Assembly (NCBI GenBank): GCA_900471605.1
Contig: UCEY01000021.1
Location: forward strand, 124,199-188,198
Length of the DNA: 64,000 nucleotides
Direction: 5' to 3'
Source: Hyphomicrobiales bacterium
GTDB taxonomy: Bacteria; Pseudomonadota; Alphaproteobacteria; Rhizobiales; Rhizobiaceae
Of the stretch, positions 10,517 to 18,583 are shown piece after piece (position 1 is the stretch's first letter; each line of letters begins with the position of its first letter). The notes beneath the pieces are model-generated. The model was not told the DNA's origin. It saw only the letters and a program-made list of their open reading frames with translations, and made no database searches. Made by a program: the position numbers and the translations under genes.

Positions 10517-11466
10517 GAAGCGGTGACCCGCGGATCGAACAGCGGATAGCAGAGATCGACGATCAGATTGACGATCACGTAGATCAAGGCCGTGAACAGA
10601 AGACATCCCTGTACCACCGGATAGTCGCGAGCGAAGATCGCATCGACGAGAAGACGCCCCAGGCCGGGCAAGGTGAAGACGGTTTCCAGCACCGCAATGC
10701 CGCCGAGCAGCCCGCCGAGCACCAGCCCGATCATCGTCCAGGTCGGAGCGAAGGCATTCGGCAGCACATGGCGAAGCAGGACCTTGCGTTCCGAAAGCCC
10801 CTTGGCGCGTGCATGCATGACATATTCCAGCCGCAGGATTTCGATGGCGCTGGCACGCATCATGCGGGTCAGCACGCCGACCTCGATCAGCATCAGCGTC
10901 ACCACCGGCAGGATCACATAGGTGATGGCGGTCCACGGCTTTTCGGTGAACGGCACATAACCGACGACCGGCAGCCATCCGAGCTTGAGGCCGAAGACCA
11001 GCAGCAGCACGAGGCCGAGCCAGAAGCTCGGAACCGACATCAGCAGCGTCGATGCCGCGACGATGGCGACGTCCACGTGGTCGTTCTGCCGCCATGCCGC
11101 GATCAGGCCGGCCGGAACCGCGATCAGCGTGGCAAGCGCCACGGCGACCAGCACGATGGTGGCGCTGACCTGGAACCGGTCGAGCATCAGCAAGAGGACC
11201 GAGGCGCCGTTGGAGATCGAATGACCAAAGTCGCCCCGGAGCACATTGCCGAGCCAATAGAGGAACTGCAGCGGCACCGGCTTGTCGAGGCCGAGATTGG
11301 CGCGCAGGTTCGCCAGTTCTTCGGGGCTGGCGCTATCGCCGAGGATCAGCTGGGCGGGATCACCGGGGATCATCCGCACCAGGAAGAACACCATCACGGC
11401 CACGATCAGGAGCGTCGGAAGCGTCCATAACAGACGCTTCGCGACATATTTCGAAAGGGCATGCAT
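10513..11466 (-). CDS. peptide-type ABC transporter permease, DppB/OppB family
   Basis: A 317-residue permease with the standard DppB layout. There is an N-terminal helix (RLLWTLPTLLIVAVMVFFLVR), the PGDPA motif after it, a long periplasmic segment, then five more hydrophobic helices and an EAA loop near EYVMHARAKGLSERKVLLRH. The C-terminal LCYPLFDPRV ending is typical. It forms the membrane channel with the overlapping DppC. The gene starts 3 bp after the binding-protein stop codon, so translation is probably coupled to that highly expressed gene. Confidence 0.92.
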   Translation of the reverse strand: MHALSKYVAKRLLWTLPTLLIVAVMVFFLVRMIPGDPAQLILGDSASPEELANLRANLGLDKPVPLQFLYWLGNVLRGDFGHSISNGASVLLLMLDRFQVSATIVLVAVALATLIAVPAGLIAAWRQNDHVDVAIVAASTLLMSVPSFWLGLVLLLVFGLKLGWLPVVGYVPFTEKPWTAITYVILPVVTLMLIEVGVLTRMMRASAIEILRLEYVMHARAKGLSERKVLLRHVLPNAFAPTWTMIGLVLGGLLGGIAVLETVFTLPGLGRLLVDAIFARDYPVVQGCLLFTALIYVIVNLIVDLCYPLFDPRVTAS

Positions 11467-11469
11467 GAG

Positions 11470-13038
11470 CTACTTTCCCTGTGCGAAGGAAACGCCCCAC
11501 ATGCGCGGATAACCGACCGGCCAGGTCTTGTAACCTTCCACATTGGCGCGTACCGCGCCGATGCGGGTACCGGAATAAAGCGGGATCAGCGGCACGTCCG
11601 TGCGGATCATGCCTTCCAGCTTGTCGAACAGCGCCTGGCGCTGCTTGTCGTCGCCAATCGTGGTGCTTTCGTTGATCAGCTTCAACCCTTCCGGATTGTC
11701 CCAGACCTTGTTCGGGCTCTTGTCCTTGTTGCCGCTCACCATGTCGAAGGAAAGCGAGGGGTCGAGGCGCGCCGAATAGGTGAACGACATGGCCGAATAG
11801 TTGCCGGCCGTGTAGCGGTCGAGCAGGGTCGCCCAGTCGAGCGTTTCGATCTCGATGTTGATGCCGGCTTCCTGCGCCATGGCCTGCGTAAGAACGGCGG
11901 CATCGAACAGCGACGGGTAGAATTTCGTCGCAAGCCACTTGATCGGCTGGCCCTTGTATCCGGCTTCCGCCAGAAGTTTCTTGGCCTCCTCGATATTGCG
12001 GGCCGGGACTGCCTTCTGCAGCTTGCCGGAATAGGGGCTTGGCACAGGAATGACCGAAAGGTTGGCCGGCGACTGGCCGTTGGTCAGCGCTTCGGTCATC
12101 TGCGGGATATCCAGCGAGAGCAACAGCGCCTTGCGGATGCGCACATCCTTCAGCAGCGGATCGCGTGTCTGGAAGAGGAGTGCCGTAAGGCCCATGCTGG
12201 CGACCTTGTCCACCTTCAGCTTGTTGCTGGCGGAAAACTCCTCGACATCGGCATTGTTAACGTCGCTGACGACGTCGATGTCTCCGGAATAAAGAGCAGC
12301 CTTGGCCGCCGCGTCATCCGGAATGACCATGAAGCGCACGGCGCTGACCTTCGGCGTCTTGTCGCCGACATAACCGGTGCGTTCGCCGCCCGGCGAGACG
12401 TAGTTGGGGTTGGCGGCAAGCTGGACATATTGTCCGCTGCGCCATTCCTGCAGCATGAACGGGCCGGTGCCAACCGGCTTCACCCACTTGCCCTGCGCAT
12501 CGAGCGAACTCTTCTGGTAGATGCCGGTACCGCCGCAGTCGGTGCGGGCGAGGGTGGCGAGGAACAGGGCCGTCGGCTTTTCCAGCGTGAAGACGACGGT
12601 GGAGGCGTCCGGCGCCGTTACATTGGTGACGTTCGCCACGCTCGATCCCGTGACGTCCTTGAGGCACCGCCAGGCGGTCTTCGGATCCACGTAACGTTGC
12701 CAGGAGGCCAGCACGTCGGCGGAAGTGAGCGGCTCGCCATCGCTGAATTTCAGTCCGTCGCGCAGTTTGAACGTATAAGTCTTTCCATCGGCGGAAACAT
12801 CGACCGATTTTGCCAGCAACGGCGCGACCGAGGCGTCGTCCCGGTATCCGACGAGGCCCTCGACCATGTGCAGCACGATGGCGTCGCTGTTGGCGTCGCG
12901 GTTGACGCCCGGGTCGGTCGAGCGGATGTCGGCATTGATGCGCACCCGCATCGTCTTGTCCTGTGCGGTGGCCGTGCCCGCGGTGGCAGCCATCAGAGCC
13001 ATCGCCGCCGCGGTCTTCAAGAGGTTATGATATTTCAT
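11470..13038 (-). CDS. ABC transporter substrate-binding protein, family 5 (DppA/OppA type)
   Basis: A 522-residue periplasmic binding protein. The signal peptide covers roughly residues 1-25 (KTAAAMALMAATAGTATAQ), with likely cleavage after ATA. The mature part has the SBP family 5 pattern: DPGVNRDANSDAIVLHMVEGL near the start, KLRDGLKFSDGEPLTSADV, and a C-terminal lobe with RQALFDKLEGMI. The ligand should be a peptide-like or otherwise amphipathic small molecule, but the family also contains oligosaccharide and opine binders. A GGGAG run lies about 7 bp before the start. It is the second gene of the operon, after the C45 hydrolase, and gives the transporter its specificity. Confidence 0.92.
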   Translation of the reverse strand: MKYHNLLKTAAAMALMAATAGTATAQDKTMRVRINADIRSTDPGVNRDANSDAIVLHMVEGLVGYRDDASVAPLLAKSVDVSADGKTYTFKLRDGLKFSDGEPLTSADVLASWQRYVDPKTAWRCLKDVTGSSVANVTNVTAPDASTVVFTLEKPTALFLATLARTDCGGTGIYQKSSLDAQGKWVKPVGTGPFMLQEWRSGQYVQLAANPNYVSPGGERTGYVGDKTPKVSAVRFMVIPDDAAAKAALYSGDIDVVSDVNNADVEEFSASNKLKVDKVASMGLTALLFQTRDPLLKDVRIRKALLLSLDIPQMTEALTNGQSPANLSVIPVPSPYSGKLQKAVPARNIEEAKKLLAEAGYKGQPIKWLATKFYPSLFDAAVLTQAMAQEAGINIEIETLDWATLLDRYTAGNYSAMSFTYSARLDPSLSFDMVSGNKDKSPNKVWDNPEGLKLINESTTIGDDKQRQALFDKLEGMIRTDVPLIPLYSGTRIGAVRANVEGYKTWPVGYPRMWGVSFAQGK

Positions 13039-13074
13039 GGAAGGCTCCCGTCTTCGTTCCCTTATTGGTCTTGG

Positions 13075-14235
13075 TTAAGCCGCGTTCGTCTGTGCCTTGA
13101 GCGGCTCTTCGACGGGCCGGATGTTCATGTCGAGGGTGTAATTCCAGAAATGCGCGCCAAGCGCCGGCAGCAGCGCCACCTCCAGGCGGCCTTCGGCCGG
13201 CACCATGACGATCATCGCAACGGTCGCGGACTGGTTGTTGGAAAGCGACTTTCTCGGCGGACGGCAGACCGACCACGGGCTTTCGAACGTGTCGGACAGC
13301 GCGGTCTTGACGGTGTCGACCGTGACCTTGCCGACATGCGGCTCGATCAACTCACGGACACGCAGGTCGCGATAGAGCGAATCCGGCATGTTGACGACGC
13401 CCTTGTCGAGCAGTTTCGAAAGCGCTACCGGGCTCTGGAAATGGTTGGCATGCACGAGCACGCCGTTTTGGGGATGAACGAGGAAAGTCTCATCCGGCGC
13501 GCATTCGAAATCGATCGCGATGCCGTGCGCATGGCCGATCATCATATTGTTCGAGGCCGATTTGCGGGTGCCGTAAACGGCCTGCATCGACATCGCCAGA
13601 TGGTCCTGTTCCAGGACCTTGCGGCGGATGATGGCAAGCGGCACACCGAGTTCGCGGTAATCCCGGTCGGTTTCCAGATAGTTGCCGCTGATGGAGATGC
13701 CGGCGGCATTGAAGCCGGTGCGTGCCAGCCCGCCCGCTTCCGTGAAGGTGATGATATCCGGCCCGTCGTCGCGCTTGATCTTCAGCACGATCGCCGTTTC
13801 GGCGCATTCCGCTTTCCAGTCCCAGTTCTGGGCGTGGATGAAGACCTTCTCGCGGGTGGCCTGGGGCATGACGAAGACGCCCGTGCAGCCGTCCGACTGG
13901 ATGAAGTCCGCCTGACCCTTTTCCCTGCGGCGTGCGAGCTTGAGAATTTCGGTGCGCGCGTTGAGCAGAAGGATCGCAGCGAGATCGGTATTCACCGCCT
14001 TGGCGATGCCGCGCATTTCCTCGATATACTGGCTGCCGAAATTCTCGACCGCACCGGCAAAACGATCGATCATCGCGGCAAGGTCGCTGTCCTTAAGGCC
14101 GGAGGAATACAGTTGCAGCCTGTAGTGTTCGATGCCTTTGAGAATGCGCTCCGCGGCCTGCTCGCCATATTGTTGGCCCCGTTCGAACGGAGTACCAGAA
14201 ACTTCGATGAGCGGGCAGGGAAGGGGTAACGTCAT
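13075..14235 (-). CDS. C45-family autoproteolytic acyltransferase/hydrolase
   Basis: A 386-residue NTN-hydrolase resembling fungal acyl-CoA:6-aminopenicillanic-acid acyltransferase. These proteins self-cleave before a cysteine that becomes the N-terminal nucleophile. Here that is Gly116-Cys117 in QSDGCTGVFV, near the Gly102-Cys103 site known in the fungal enzyme. The N-terminal GTPFERGQQYG and later NWDWKAE, TEAGGLARTGFNAAGIS and HANHF stretches are family features. No signal peptide is visible, so it should work in the cytoplasm on the imported compound, cleaving or transferring an N-acyl group. It is the first gene of the ten-gene operon and faces the GntR regulator. No clear SD precedes the chosen ATG, so the start is less certain than the family. 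Confidence 0.85.
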   Translation of the reverse strand: MTLPLPCPLIEVSGTPFERGQQYGEQAAERILKGIEHYRLQLYSSGLKDSDLAAMIDRFAGAVENFGSQYIEEMRGIAKAVNTDLAAILLLNARTEILKLARRREKGQADFIQSDGCTGVFVMPQATREKVFIHAQNWDWKAECAETAIVLKIKRDDGPDIITFTEAGGLARTGFNAAGISISGNYLETDRDYRELGVPLAIIRRKVLEQDHLAMSMQAVYGTRKSASNNMMIGHAHGIAIDFECAPDETFLVHPQNGVLVHANHFQSPVALSKLLDKGVVNMPDSLYRDLRVRELIEPHVGKVTVDTVKTALSDTFESPWSVCRPPRKSLSNNQSATVAMIVMVPAEGRLEVALLPALGAHFWNYTLDMNIRPVEEPLKAQTNAA

Positions 14236-14344
14236 GACGGCTTGTTCCAGATGCTGAATGTGGGTGGAGGCAAACCAGGATTGCCTTCACCAGAAAAGTA
14301 TTTCATAAAACAAAAACCAAAATTGGCAGGAAGGCAAGCGGAAA
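14236..14344. promoter_or_regulatory. divergent promoter region between C45 operon and gntR
   Basis: The 109 bp between the two divergent start codons should hold both promoters and the operator. It is AT-rich in the middle (about 14291-14326) and contains a CCAA-AA-TTGG dyad at 14317-14326. An 8-bp inverted repeat, TTGCCTTC (14281-14288) and GAAGGCAA (14330-14337), flanks the AT-rich part, and its right arm overlaps the AGGAAGG SD of gntR. I could not pick a convincing sigma-70 pair. Confidence 0.5.
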
Positions 14345-15211
14345 ATGTCGGACGCGAGTACGCCTCTTCAGCAGGACCTGATGCGCCGCATCATTGACGT
14401 CATCCATGACGATCATCTTCAGCCTGGCGCGCGGCTGCGTCAGAACCAGCTTGCCGACCGGCTCAGCGTTTCACGTACGCCGGTGCGCATCGCGCTGGAA
14501 ATGCTGGCGGAAGAAGGTTTCGTGCAACATGAGCCCAATCGGGGCATGATGTTGACTTCGATCCCGCCGCGCGTTGAAAAACTCGAGACGCCGTCTGGCG
14601 ACAAAGATCTGCTGGTGGCAATCGCAAGGTTGCGCCGCGAAGGCGCACTGCCCGAACAATTCGCGGAACTCGAATTGATGCGGCTCACCGGCCGCGAGCG
14701 AACGCCGGTGCGCCAGGCGCTGATCAAGCTCGAAGGACTGGGCGTCATCGAACGCCGGCAGGGTTACGGCTGGCAGTTCTTCGATCCGGTCCGTGATGCC
14801 CGCGCCCGTGAGGAAAGTTATGATTTTCGACAGTTGATCGAGTGCGCAGCGATCCTTTCCCCTGAATTTTCGCTTTCAGCGGATTGGATCGAGTCGATGC
14901 GGTCAAGGCACGAGGCGATCATAACGGCGCCCTGGACCGACACGTCGAGCGTGACGCTATTCGAGATGAACGCGGAGTTTCACCTGGGTATCAGCGCGGC
15001 CTCCGGAAATCGATACCTCAAGGAGGCAATGCATCGTCAGAACCAGCTTCGGCGCCTCTCGAACTACAATTGGCAGCATGGAGCCGCCCGCGTGGCCGTA
15101 ACCTGTCGCGAGCACCTGGAAATCCTTGACCGGCTGGAGCGTGGCGAAAACGAGGTCGCGGCAGCCCTGATGCGTAGGCACCTGATGGGCGCACGAGGGA
15201 CATCAAGGTGA
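14345..15211 (+). CDS. GntR-family regulator with two winged-helix domains plus FCD-like C-terminus
   Basis: A 288-residue transcription factor. Residues 8-72 form a normal GntR winged helix (LQPGARLRQNQLADRLSVSR, then TPVRIALEMLAEEGFV). Residues about 86-148 form a second helix-turn-helix of the same type (ERTPVRQALIKLEGLGVIERRQGYGWQF). The remaining 140 residues are helical like an FCD ligand-binding domain (EMNAEFHLGISAASGN, REHLEILDRLERGE). Most GntR proteins have only one DNA-binding domain, so the duplication is notable. The ATG follows an AGGAAGG SD by about 11 bp. It is transcribed away from the ten-gene catabolic operon and is the obvious candidate regulator of it, with a substrate-derived effector. 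Confidence 0.85.
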   Translation: MSDASTPLQQDLMRRIIDVIHDDHLQPGARLRQNQLADRLSVSRTPVRIALEMLAEEGFVQHEPNRGMMLTSIPPRVEKLETPSGDKDLLVAIARLRREGALPEQFAELELMRLTGRERTPVRQALIKLEGLGVIERRQGYGWQFFDPVRDARAREESYDFRQLIECAAILSPEFSLSADWIESMRSRHEAIITAPWTDTSSVTLFEMNAEFHLGISAASGNRYLKEAMHRQNQLRRLSNYNWQHGAARVAVTCREHLEILDRLERGENEVAAALMRRHLMGARGTSR

Positions 15212-15215
15212 AATA

Positions 15216-15240
15216 ATGAATTTTGTTCGACAAAATTCAT
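15216..15240. promoter_or_regulatory. perfect 25-bp palindrome with a FadR-type GntR operator core
   Basis: Arms ATGAATTTTGT (15216-15226) and ACAAAATTCAT (15230-15240) are exact reverse complements around TCG. The centre TTGTTCGACAA fits the FadR-subfamily consensus TNGTNNNACNA at every fixed position. It starts 4 bp after the stop of the tandem-HTH gntR gene and lies between two convergent genes, an odd place for an operator. The AT-rich stem without a T-run on either strand argues against an ordinary terminator. Confidence 0.55.
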
Positions 15241-15347
15241 GCTTCATCCCGTCACAAGGTCACCGCGTGAACAAGCCGGCCGTTATTGCGGCCGCATGTG
15301 GCAATCGGCCGGCCCGCAAATTGACCGGCCAGACAAGATCGTCCACG

Positions 15348-17213
15348 TCACTTGGCGCCGGCGAGGTCGAAGCCTGGAACCACCTCGCCTGTCGCGCGGA
15401 ACAGTCGCTCCAATTCGGTCACATCCGGGCAGTCGGGCGCGAAGCTCAAAAATGCCGGGTCCATCTCGGCATTGGGGAGCGCGATGACAGCCGCGGCAAG
15501 CAGCGTCGTCCCCGCGACGATCTCTCCCCGGAGCTGTGGAAGAAGCGTCTTGGCGTGGACGAGATTGGTGTTGGCGATCGGGCTCATCGAGTGGCCCCCC
15601 CGCCTGAAGGCAGGTGAGAGATCGATGATCGCGCTTGTATCGGTTTGGCCGCGCCAAACGGCGAAACCTTCGCCTTGCTCCGCGATATCGGCGTTGAAGT
15701 CCGCCTTCTCGATGGCGAAGCCGCCTTCGGTCGTTTTCAGAGCGCGCGGCGTGACGATGCGGTGGATGCGGATATGCCAGGGGCTGGCCGGAACCAGCCA
15801 TGTCTCAACCGTCACATCGCCCCAGGGTTTCCAGCGAGAGTACAGTTTGTCACCGGCAATCAACGCCTGTTCGAGCGTCTCGCGCATGCGGAAATGCACG
15901 CCGTCGTCGGAAAGGCCCAGCATGCCGTCGAAACTTGCGGCAGCGAAATTCCGGTCATCCGCCTCGATATTGAAGGCGTAGCGGGTGGAATACGTGAATT
16001 TCGAATATTTCTCATAGGCGCCGCGCATCTTGTCGTGCTGCTGTCCGGAGGCAAGAACGACGATATTGCCGGGTGTGTGCATGGCGACCATGCCCGGTTC
16101 CTTCAGCGGAACCGGGTCCGCGAAGGAGGGCGCCGGCGCTTCCTCTGCCAACCAGAATGGATGGTCGGCGGGCAAGGCCAGCGGCAGGAAGAATTTGAGC
16201 GCCCAATAAGGCGAACCGGGTGAGTTGTAGCTCTCGCTCATCAGCAGATTGGGATAGCCGTAACCGATCGACAGCACGCCGTCCCGGTCGGCGATCGGAA
16301 GCGTCGACCACCAGCGGATATGACGCATATAGTAGCCCTTGATCTCGGCCCATGGCATGGCTTCCACGTCGGCAAACGCCAATGCGCCCCAGAAGCCGCC
16401 GGCGGCGAACCGATATGTCTGGCTGCGCCCGAAGGCGAGCGCTGCGCCATCCGGGCCGAACCAGTGGCGAATATCCTGCGCAAATATGCGGGCACGTCCG
16501 CGATAGGCGTCGCCGCGCCTGACGTCGGCCTTTGCGAGAACCGAATAGATCAGCGCGTAAAAATGCATGGCAAAAGGGATATAGTGATCGACGCGCTTGA
16601 CCGGCCCGTCGCGATACCAGCCTTCGCCAAGCCGGAAGGCTTCCGCCTCATCGAGATATTGCTCGGTCTTGGATCGGTCGAAGCTCATGCCGACGCGCGT
16701 CAGGCCGAGACCGATGAGAACCCGGAAGAATTTCCAGTTGTTGTCGATGAATTCCTTGTCATATGCCGACAGGAGATAGGCCGCGACGGCTTTCTTCTGT
16801 CCATCGGTCAACGGATCCCAGATGTGTTCGGGCACCATGGCAAGCGCAAAGCCCACTGCGGCCAGTTCCACCTGACGCTGGTCGCGATCGGAAATCTCGC
16901 CCCAATATTCCGGATGGGACGGATCGGCGCCGTTTGCGAGGCCGCGGCGATAGAGATCCCAATAGGGGAAGTCGTGACCACCGGCTGCGAGCGGCACGAT
17001 GCCCCAGAGCGGCCGGGCGAAACCTTCGAGATCCGCTGCGGCGCGGTCGTAATGCGCGCCGGTCGCGCTCAGGCGGACCCGCGCGCCGCCTTGTGAAAAA
17101 TAGGGAAGAAGCGGTTTGAACAAATCCAGGACCGCCCGGCCAAGATCGTCTCTGGACAGAAGGGGGTTCCCGTAAAGGGGATTGGCTCGAGCTGGGTCGT
17201 AGATCACTGGCAA
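15348..17213 (-). CDS. DUF2264 domain protein, probable carbohydrate-active enzyme
   Basis: A 621-residue protein covering a full DUF2264: PLYGNPLLSRDDLGRAVLDL at the start, a helical toroid-like N-terminal half rich in W and Y (GGHDFPYWDLYRRGLANG, NNWKFFRVLIGLGL, DGPVKRVDHYIPFAMHFY), and a beta-rich C-terminal half from about residue 380. No signal peptide is seen, so it is cytoplasmic. DUF2264 proteins occur in uronate and pectin loci, and as I recall the family overlaps GH154 beta-glucuronidases; that link is from memory. The frame starts at TTG 17213, with an in-frame GTG at 17207, and neither has a clear SD, so the start is uncertain. It is the last gene of the uronate transporter operon, after a strong hairpin. 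Confidence 0.8.
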   Translation of the reverse strand: MPVIYDPARANPLYGNPLLSRDDLGRAVLDLFKPLLPYFSQGGARVRLSATGAHYDRAAADLEGFARPLWGIVPLAAGGHDFPYWDLYRRGLANGADPSHPEYWGEISDRDQRQVELAAVGFALAMVPEHIWDPLTDGQKKAVAAYLLSAYDKEFIDNNWKFFRVLIGLGLTRVGMSFDRSKTEQYLDEAEAFRLGEGWYRDGPVKRVDHYIPFAMHFYALIYSVLAKADVRRGDAYRGRARIFAQDIRHWFGPDGAALAFGRSQTYRFAAGGFWGALAFADVEAMPWAEIKGYYMRHIRWWSTLPIADRDGVLSIGYGYPNLLMSESYNSPGSPYWALKFFLPLALPADHPFWLAEEAPAPSFADPVPLKEPGMVAMHTPGNIVVLASGQQHDKMRGAYEKYSKFTYSTRYAFNIEADDRNFAAASFDGMLGLSDDGVHFRMRETLEQALIAGDKLYSRWKPWGDVTVETWLVPASPWHIRIHRIVTPRALKTTEGGFAIEKADFNADIAEQGEGFAVWRGQTDTSAIIDLSPAFRRGGHSMSPIANTNLVHAKTLLPQLRGEIVAGTTLLAAAVIALPNAEMDPAFLSFAPDCPDVTELERLFRATGEVVPGFDLAGAK

Positions 17214-17236
17214 ACCGTTTTTTCACCGAAGAGAGA

Positions 17237-17262
17237 CCCGCGGGGGAACGCGTCCCCGCGGG
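17237..17262 (-). terminator. strong intercistronic hairpin after the binding-protein gene
   Basis: CCCGCGGGG (17237-17245) pairs with CCCCGCGGG (17254-17262) in a GC-only stem. It sits 10 bp after the stop of the solute-binding-protein gene and before the DUF2264 start. No T-run follows directly on the minus strand, so it may block 3' exonucleases or attenuate transcription rather than end it. This would leave the binding-protein mRNA in excess. Confidence 0.6.
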
Positions 17263-17271
17263 CCGGGCTAT

Positions 17272-18552
17272 TTACTTGATGGCCTTCACGCCCTCGGTCA
17301 TTTCCTTCAGGCCGTCGTCGATCGAGATGTTGTCGGTCATGATCGAGTCATGCGCGCGGTTGAGAACAACTTCGATCTTGGCGGCATTCGGATTGACGGC
17401 CATTTCCAGGAAGGATTTGCCGGACTGAAGCGCGTCCTTGCTCGCCTGATCCTGCGGGAAGCCCGGCAGGGATGCGATCTTGGCGGTGACTTCCGGCGTG
17501 CGGACGGTCGGGATCGTGCCGGTGCTGGCGATGATGGCTGCACCTTCCGGACCGGTGACGAACTTGATGAAGTCAAGTACCTCGGCCTTGTGCGTGGAGT
17601 TGGCATTGACGCTCAGGCCCGAAATCTGCGCTGCGGTCGTGCCTGCTGCAACGCCAGCCGGATGCGGGAACTTGACGATCCCCCAGTTCTTGCTCTTGGA
17701 TTCGCCGGACGCGACCTTGGCGATCTGGGTGCCGACGAACCATGTGCCCATCGGCAGCATGCCGATCGTGCCGTTGAAGAACAGCGCCGAATAATGGGTG
17801 TTGGAGGTCTTCAGCGACGCATAGGACGGGACGACGCCCGCCTTCTGCAGGGCGAGCGCACGCTCGTACCACGGCTTCAGGAAAGCGTAGTCGGGACCTG
17901 CGAGGGTCTGCTTGCCGTCGAGGATGCCGGGAAGCTGAACCGTGGAGCGCCATGTATGGAAGAGCGCGCCGTAGGTCTTGTTCGCGCCCATGCCGCCGGC
18001 GAGCTTGGTCGCGATCTGGTCGAACTGCGCCCAGGTCATGTCGTTGGTCGGGTAAGGGACATTGGCTTTGTCGAAAATGTCCTTGTTGTAATACACGACC
18101 CAGAAATCCGAGCGGAAGGGCAGGGCATAGACCTTGCCGTCGATCTTGAGTTCGTCGACGAGGCCGCCGAAGGACGCAGGGTCGATCTTCTGTTCCGTCA
18201 TGAAGCCGGACAGGTCCGAAATCGAGCCGGCGCGGACGAGGTTCGTGTAGTTCGGAACGTCCTTGACGGTGACGATGTCGATATCCTTGGAGCCGCCCGC
18301 AAGCTGCGTGGCGATCATCTGCTGGTAGTCCTGCGAACCGAGATCCACGGATTCGAACTTAACGTTCGGATGCTTGGCCTGGTATGCTTCTATGAGCGGC
18401 TTGTAATAGGCGACCTTATCCCAATCCCACAGCGCCCATTTGAGCGTCACGGCATTGCCCGACTGCGCGTATGCCGATCCTGCGGCAGAAGCCGCAAAGG
18501 CAAGGCCTGCCATCGCGAATTTCACCGATCTCCCGAGTTTTTCCAAATACAT
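17272..18552 (-). CDS. carbohydrate ABC transporter substrate-binding protein, family 1
   Basis: A 426-residue periplasmic sugar-binding protein. Residues 1-29 form a signal peptide (KFAMAGLAFAASAAGSAYAQ). The mature part shows the family 1 (MalE/UgpB-like) pattern: LIEAYQAKHPNVKFESVDLG, DIVTVKDVPNYTNLVRAG, YALPFRSDFWVVYYNKDIFDKA, and a second lobe with KLAGGMGANKTYGALFHTW. I chose the ATG at 18552 because an AAGGAG SD lies about 8 bp upstream and the longer frame overlaps yesL. It should deliver a uronate-containing oligosaccharide to the permeases encoded upstream in the same operon. Confidence 0.92.
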   Translation of the reverse strand: MYLEKLGRSVKFAMAGLAFAASAAGSAYAQSGNAVTLKWALWDWDKVAYYKPLIEAYQAKHPNVKFESVDLGSQDYQQMIATQLAGGSKDIDIVTVKDVPNYTNLVRAGSISDLSGFMTEQKIDPASFGGLVDELKIDGKVYALPFRSDFWVVYYNKDIFDKANVPYPTNDMTWAQFDQIATKLAGGMGANKTYGALFHTWRSTVQLPGILDGKQTLAGPDYAFLKPWYERALALQKAGVVPSYASLKTSNTHYSALFFNGTIGMLPMGTWFVGTQIAKVASGESKSKNWGIVKFPHPAGVAAGTTAAQISGLSVNANSTHKAEVLDFIKFVTGPEGAAIIASTGTIPTVRTPEVTAKIASLPGFPQDQASKDALQSGKSFLEMAVNPNAAKIEVVLNRAHDSIMTDNISIDDGLKEMTEGVKAIK

Positions 18553-18583
18553 TTCCGTTCTCCTTCCCTGAAGTGTTTCTGGA

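Noticed and set aside
11461..14229. 922-residue open frame on the plus strand
   Set aside because: It lies opposite the binding-protein and C45 genes, has no SD or recognisable domain, and arises from GC-rich third positions in the real genes.
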